Assembly (NCBI RefSeq): GCF_016482825.1
Contig: NZ_JAEMNV010000003.1
Location: 842,736 to 906,735, forward strand
Reading direction: 5' to 3'
DNA length: 64,000 bases
From: Antrihabitans stalagmiti
Lineage (GTDB): Bacteria > Actinomycetota > Actinomycetes > Mycobacteriales > Mycobacteriaceae
In this document: piece after piece, positions 60,448 through 64,000 of the stretch
How the letters are laid out: the number at the start of each line of letters is the position of its first letter
Numbering within the stretch: position 1 is the first letter of the stretch
Position numbers and translations under genes: made by a program
Notes under the pieces: generated by a model
The model's input: only the letters and a program-made list of their open reading frames with translations
Told to the model about the DNA's origin: nothing
Databases searched by the model: none

Positions 60448-61614
60448 ATGGCAACCCTCGCGGACTTCCAGAACGAGATCTATCTGCAGGGACTCGGAGG
60501 CTCGACGCCCGAGTTGCCGACGAACCTCACCAAGTTGGAAGCGCTCGCCGAGCAGGTCATGACGCCGGAGGCCTTCGGCTACGTCGCAGGTTCGGCTGGT
60601 GCCGAATCGACCGCCAAGGCCAACCTCGACGCGATTCGGGACTGGCGAATCGTGCCACGGATGCTGCGTGACACCGGAACCCGCGATCTGTCCGTCGAAC
60701 TGTTCGGGCAGAAGCTACCCGCGCCCGTGCTGCTCGGTCCGGTCGGCGTGCTGTCGATCGTGCACCCGGACGGTGAACTTGCGGTAGCGCGGGCAACCGC
60801 TGGGGTCGGCGTGCCGATGGTCCTGAGTACGGCGGCGTCCAACAACATGGAGGACGTCGCCTCGAACAACGGCGACGGTGGTCTGCGCTGGTACCAGCTG
60901 TACTGGCCGAAGGACCGTGAGCTTGCCGCAAGCTTCCTCCAGCGCGCAAAGGCCGCCGGTTACACGGCTCTGGTGGTCACCCTCGATACCGTCACCCTCG
61001 CCTGGCGGCCGCGCGACCTCGACGGCGCCTACCTACCGTTCCTGCGTGGCATCGGTGTCGCGAACTACTTCAGCGATCCGGTGTTCCAGAAGTCGGTCGG
61101 TGGTCCGATCACCGACGAGAACCGGATGCAGGCGATCCTGCACTGGGTCGCAAACTTCAGCGACCCGACGATCACCTGGGACGATCTCGCGTTTCTGCGC
61201 GAGCACTGGGACGGTCCGATCGTGCTCAAAGGGATTCAGCATGCCGACGACGCGCGTCGGGCCGTCGACACCGGCATGGACGGCGTCATCGTCTCCAACC
61301 ACGGCGGTCGCCAGGTCGACGGCGCGATCGGCGCAATCGAAGCACTGCCCGAGGTTGTCGATGCCGTCGGCGATCAGATCACCGTGTTGTTCGACAGCGG
61401 AATACGGACCGGAGCCGACATCGCGAAGGCGCTCGCGCTCGGCGCGAAGTCGGTGCTCGTCGCGCGTCCGTACGTGTACGGTCTAGCGCTCGGTGGTGAG
61501 GCAGGGGTCAGACACGTCATTCGGTGCCTGCTGGCCGAATTGGAACTGACGATGGCTCTTTCGGGCATCACGACGATCGACGAGTTGACGCCGGATGTCC
61601 TCCGCCACAAATGA
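60448..61614 (+). CDS. Lactate 2-monooxygenase/alpha-hydroxy-acid oxidase-like flavoprotein
   Basis: This 388-residue FMN enzyme has a TIM barrel with YVAGSAGAESTAKANLDAIR, VLLGPVGVLSIVHPDGELAV, the extended loop WYQLYWPKDRELAASFLQRA, and the catalytic His285 in SNHGGRQVDGAIGA. The length and DSGIRTGADIAKALALGAKS match the lactate 2-monooxygenase branch, which turns lactate to acetate and CO2, rather than bacterial respiratory LldD. The start has AAAGAGG upstream. A perfect hairpin follows at 61631. Confidence 0.87.
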   Translation: MATLADFQNEIYLQGLGGSTPELPTNLTKLEALAEQVMTPEAFGYVAGSAGAESTAKANLDAIRDWRIVPRMLRDTGTRDLSVELFGQKLPAPVLLGPVGVLSIVHPDGELAVARATAGVGVPMVLSTAASNNMEDVASNNGDGGLRWYQLYWPKDRELAASFLQRAKAAGYTALVVTLDTVTLAWRPRDLDGAYLPFLRGIGVANYFSDPVFQKSVGGPITDENRMQAILHWVANFSDPTITWDDLAFLREHWDGPIVLKGIQHADDARRAVDTGMDGVIVSNHGGRQVDGAIGAIEALPEVVDAVGDQITVLFDSGIRTGADIAKALALGAKSVLVARPYVYGLALGGEAGVRHVIRCLLAELELTMALSGITTIDELTPDVLRHK

Positions 61615-61630
61615 TCGTGTGCGGCCGAAC

Positions 61631-61658
61631 TGATCAGCCGATCGAGGTCGGCTGATCA
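61631..61658. terminator. Bidirectional hairpin between convergent genes
   Basis: TGATCAGCCGA (61631-61641) pairs perfectly over 11 bp with TCGGCTGATCA (61648-61658) around TCGAGG. The last three bases are the stop of the minus-strand small membrane gene, so one element can end both transcripts. Confidence 0.8.
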
Positions 61659-61859
61659 CTCGACGGGTTCGCTCGGACCGTCCTTGTTGTCCGTACCGCC
61701 GGACCGCTTGGCGTCCCGATTGAGCCGCCAGAGAAACTCCGGATCGTCATCGGGGCCGACCGATCGCGGCTGATCGCGAGAATTCAGATCGGGTCCGAAC
61801 GCTTTCCAGAACAGCACCGCAACAGTAACCAGTCCGATGACGGCCAATAGATAGATCAC
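61656..61859 (-). CDS. Small single-helix membrane protein
   Basis: This 67-residue protein has one N-terminal hydrophobic helix (IYLLAVIGLVTVAVLFWKAF) and a hydrophilic tail rich in Asp, Arg and Pro (DPEFLWRLNRDAKRSGGTDN). The GTG at 61859 lies 8 nt after AAGGAGG; a GTG nine bases earlier overlaps that site and is less likely. Its function is unknown; related small proteins are found beside BldC genes in actinobacteria. Confidence 0.7.
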   Translation of the reverse strand: MIYLLAVIGLVTVAVLFWKAFGPDLNSRDQPRSVGPDDDPEFLWRLNRDAKRSGGTDNKDGPSEPVE

Positions 61860-61935
61860 AGCCCTCACCTCCTTGACTAGAGGGTAGCCGCGTGTGGGCC
61901 GTTCGGCATCTGTCGAGGTAAGGGTTCTTGAACGA

Positions 61936-62148
61936 TCAGTGACGCGATGCCTCGGTTGTCAGTGAATCGAGGAGTTGCAGGACTTCGGATTCGCGGAATC
62001 GGCGATGCCCACCCGGCGTGCGGAGGGAACCGAGACGTCCGGCGTGGGCCCATCGCGTCACAGTTTTGGGGTCAACATGAAACATCGCGGCGACCTGGCC
62101 GGGGGTCAAGAGGGAATCCTGAGTTCTGCTGACTGTGGGTGCGCTCAT
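61936..62148 (-). CDS. bldC: BldC-family developmental regulator
   Basis: This 70-residue MerR-like protein reads LLTPGQVAAMFHVDPKTVTR, then WAHAGRLGSLRTPGGHRRFR, the signature of BldC. BldC binds AT-rich direct repeats cooperatively and delays or tunes development and stress genes. GGAGG lies 8 nt before the ATG. The 163 nt between it and the DUF4229 gene carry both promoters. It is short but complete. Confidence 0.93.
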   Translation of the reverse strand: MSAPTVSRTQDSLLTPGQVAAMFHVDPKTVTRWAHAGRLGSLRTPGGHRRFRESEVLQLLDSLTTEASRH

Positions 62149-62311
62149 CTCGCATGCCTCCGTGCTCGGCTGTTCGGTCGGGACTTGGCCATGGTGTCAC
62201 CGATACCCCTAGGTACTCGAACGATCTAATGTTGGTAAAGGGGAGGTAATAGACAAATCGGACCAGTCGGGCAAGCGTTCGACGCCGTTCGGGGGTCGGT
62301 ACCCTGGGCTG

Positions 62312-62656
62312 GTGAGCGAGACAAAAGGTGACGATTCCACTCCATCGAAGCGGTCGGCTGCCGGCGGCAAGTTGGCCCGCGACCTTGCGCTCTACACGGT
62401 CGCGAGGCTGGGTCTGGTCGCAGTCATCGCTGCCGTCATCTACGGCGGCGGCAAGGTCGCCGGTATCGAGATTCCAATCCTCGTCATCCTGATCTTTGCA
62501 ATCCTCATCGCGCTGCCGTTGTCGCTGGTGCTGTTTGCGTCGCTGCGTAGGCGTGTCAACGAAAGCATCGCCGCGGTCGACGAACGACGTCGTCGAGACA
62601 AAGCGGAACTGCGATCCAAACTGCGCGGCGATCGTCCGGCGGGCTCACGAGAGTGA
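62312..62656 (+). CDS. DUF4229-like membrane protein
   Basis: This 114-residue protein has two hydrophobic helices ([20 protein letters not shown] and [20 protein letters not shown]), with a basic C-terminal tail ([20 protein letters not shown]). The pattern is that of the DUF4229 family of actinobacteria, whose function is unknown. GTG start; the stop overlaps the GTG of cds1, so the two are coupled. Confidence 0.82.
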   Translation: MSETKGDDSTPSKRSAAGGKLARDLALYTVARLGLVAVIAAVIYGGGKVAGIEIPILVILIFAILIALPLSLVLFASLRRRVNESIAAVDERRRRDKAELRSKLRGDRPAGSRE

Positions 62657-63735
62657 CGATCTGTGACCGCAGCGCCCCACGTGAGTGGGTGGACAACGCA
62701 GTCAGATTGATCGATGCGGATGCACAACGCAGCGCCGACACCCACTTGATTCGTTATCCGCTCCCCAACGCATGGGGTGTTTCGCTCTATCTCAAAGACG
62801 AATCGACCCACATCACCGGCAGCCTCAAGCATCGCCTCGCGCGGTCGCTGTTTCTGTACGCAATCTGCAACGGGTGGGTGGTCGAGGGAACGACGGTCGT
62901 CGAGGCGTCCTCCGGCTCGACAGCGGTCAGCGAGGCCTATTTCGCGAAGCTGCTCGGTCTGCCGTTCGTTGCGGTGATGCCGGCAAGCACAAGCCCTGAG
63001 AAGATCAGGCTCATCGAATCGCACGGCGGGCGTTGCCATTTCGTGCAGAAGTCGTCGGAGATCTACACCGAGGCAGCGCGTCTTGCCGCCGAGGTCGACG
63101 GGCACTACATGGATCAGTTCACCCACGCCGAACGCGCAACCGACTGGCGTGGCAACAACAACATCGCAGAGTCGATCTTTGTGCAGATGTCGATGGAACG
63201 GCACCCGATACCGGATTGGGTCGTCGTCGGCGCAGGGACGGGCGGCACGAGCGCGACCATCGGCCGCTACATCCGCTACCGGCGTCATCACACTCGTCTG
63301 GCAGTCGTCGACCCCGAGAACTCGGCGTTCTACGGTGGCTACGAATCGGGCAGCTCCGACTTCGAGACCGGGATGGCGTCGCGCATCGAAGGTATCGGTC
63401 GGCCCCGCGTCGAGCCGTCGTTCGTCGGGCAGGTCGTCGATCGGATGATCGCGGTACCGGATGCAGCGTCGGTTGCAACCGCACGCCACGCGAGCGAGAT
63501 GCTCGGTCGCCGCGTCGGCGGCTCCACCGGTACGAATCTGTGGGGAGCGTTCGGAATCATCGCGCAGATGCTCGCGGCAGGCCGTGGCGGCAGCGTCGTC
63601 ACGCTGCTCTGCGACGGCGGAGATCGTTACACCGGAACGTATTACGACGACGACTGGGTCCGCGGACAGGGCATGGATCTCGCCGGCCCGACGGCGGTGC
63701 TGCACGAATTCGAGACGAGCGGAATCTGGCGGTAG
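62653..63735 (+). CDS. cds1: PLP-dependent L-cysteine desulfhydrase Cds1
   Basis: This 360-residue PLP enzyme of the cysteine synthase fold (Rv3684-like) carries the PLP lysine K59 in [33 protein letters not shown], and the phosphate-binding [14 protein letters not shown]. Cds1 degrades cysteine to H2S, pyruvate and ammonia and feeds respiration and redox balance in mycobacteria. The [15 protein letters not shown] stretch separates it from biosynthetic CysK. GTG start overlapping the membrane protein stop. Palindromic repeat copy 6 starts 1 nt after its stop. Confidence 0.88.
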   Translation: MTICDRSAPREWVDNAVRLIDADAQRSADTHLIRYPLPNAWGVSLYLKDESTHITGSLKHRLARSLFLYAICNGWVVEGTTVVEASSGSTAVSEAYFAKLLGLPFVAVMPASTSPEKIRLIESHGGRCHFVQKSSEIYTEAARLAAEVDGHYMDQFTHAERATDWRGNNNIAESIFVQMSMERHPIPDWVVVGAGTGGTSATIGRYIRYRRHHTRLAVVDPENSAFYGGYESGSSDFETGMASRIEGIGRPRVEPSFVGQVVDRMIAVPDAASVATARHASEMLGRRVGGSTGTNLWGAFGIIAQMLAAGRGGSVVTLLCDGGDRYTGTYYDDDWVRGQGMDLAGPTAVLHEFETSGIWR

Positions 63736-63736
63736 T

Positions 63737-63778
63737 GGCGCTCCGCGCCTCGTGAGTCCTTTCGGAGGGCAGGCCCAC
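63737..63778. repeat. Palindromic intergenic repeat, copy 6, truncated
   Basis: Only the left half remains: mini-hairpin GGCGC-TCC-GCGCC, then CGTGAGTCCTTTCGGAGG and the centre. The expected right arm (CCTCCGAAAGGACTCACG) does not follow; instead TGTTGAGTCC of the insertion-sequence candidate begins. An insertion into the palindrome centre is the simplest reading. Confidence 0.75.
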
Positions 63779-64000
63779 TGTTGAGTCCACATACATATGA
63801 GACACCTGATGTCTACATACATGTGGGACAGGTTGTTGGATAGATAGGTGATGGCACCTGAGACCGGGCTTGGATCGATCCATGCCCAGATCGGATGCCG
63901 TGATGAAACTGCTCCATGCCACATTGATCTTGTGCCATATCGAGGGAGTCGCCGACGCGTTCGGCGGCTCCTTCGCCGAATGGTGCCGCCTCCATGGCAT
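63779..64000 (+). mobile_element. Left end of an insertion sequence (partial)
   Basis: The end starts TGTTGAGTCC. Two 20-nt direct repeats (GTCCACATACATATGAGACA at 63785-63804 and GTCTACATACATGTGGGACA at 63811-63830, 26 nt apart) resemble repeated transposase-binding sites inside an IS end. It interrupts palindromic repeat copy 6. The look is that of the IS481 or IS3 groups of actinobacteria, but the family cannot be fixed from one end. Confidence 0.5.
63882..64000 (+). CDS. N-terminus of a possible transposase (partial)
   Basis: An open frame of 39 codons runs to the window edge: MPRSDAVMKLLHATLILCHI, then EGVADAFGGSFAEWCRLHG. The end resembles the start of a helix-turn-helix (FAEWCRLHGI) as in IS481/IS3-type transposases. 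It begins 104 nt inside the insertion-sequence candidate, the right distance for such a gene. No catalytic part is visible. Confidence 0.4.
   Translation, partial: MPRSDAVMKLLHATLILCHIEGVADAFGGSFAEWCRLHG

Overview
The window looks like the chromosome of a mycolic-acid actinomycete, most likely Rhodococcus or a close relative. The coding DNA is GC-rich, GTG and TTG starts are common, and many genes overlap by the 4 bases ATGA, GTGA or TTGA. The gene set includes mycothiol synthesis (mshA), SenX3-RegX3, the tiny ribosomal protein bS22, and BldC. From about 10 kb to 56 kb the gene order follows the Mycobacterium tuberculosis region Rv0481c-Rv0529 as I remember it; the genus call is an inference. 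No tRNA, rRNA, CRISPR array or prophage was seen.

Layout. 0-2 kb: a partial gene, a tRNA-like Y RNA candidate and the Ro60 homologue rsr. 2-7 kb: small accessory genes and a NarL-type two-component system. 7-10.6 kb: a minus-strand operon of two DUF2505 proteins, a methyltransferase and an acyl-CoA dehydrogenase. 10.6-14 kb: murB, an L,D-transpeptidase lipoprotein and a ParD-like/zeta-type pair. 14-16 kb: an SDR and a TauD-type dioxygenase, divergent from a leaderless leader peptide ending in CCRCSCR that precedes a ROK regulator. 17-25.5 kb: a tocopherol-cyclase-like protein, a thioesterase, an SDR, a hydrolase, mshA, a YbjN protein, gpmA and senX3-regX3. 25.5-37 kb: an S1-domain mini-protein, ppx, a repeat-rich membrane protein, a TIM-barrel protein, a MerR/thioesterase unit, proC, an excisionase-like HTH, bS22, an epimerase, an acyltransferase and a SerB-like HAD phosphatase. 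37-45 kb: rex-hemACDB and small membrane proteins. 45-49.5 kb: CsoR, an acyl-CoA oxidase, TetR and an acyl-CoA dehydrogenase. 49.5-56 kb: a globin, hemL, a phosphatase and the system II cytochrome c maturation set (TlpA-like, ccdA, resB, ccsB). 56-64 kb: a large PLP decarboxylase, HxlR/nitroreductase, a lactate-oxidase-type flavoenzyme, BldC, cds1 and the left end of an insertion sequence.

How the genes work together. rex, hemA, hemC, hemD and hemB together with hemL and the cytochrome c genes form a heme and respiration block, and a good Rex operator suggests control by NADH/NAD+. murB, the L,D-transpeptidase, mshA and SenX3-RegX3 are envelope, redox and phosphate housekeeping functions.

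The most interesting non-coding content is the Y RNA with a D-arm, a T-arm and a 17-bp closing stem just before rsr; the polycysteine leader with a textbook promoter 6 nt from its ATG; and a family of six ~70-bp palindromic repeats that sit at stop codons, one of them apparently broken by the terminal insertion sequence.
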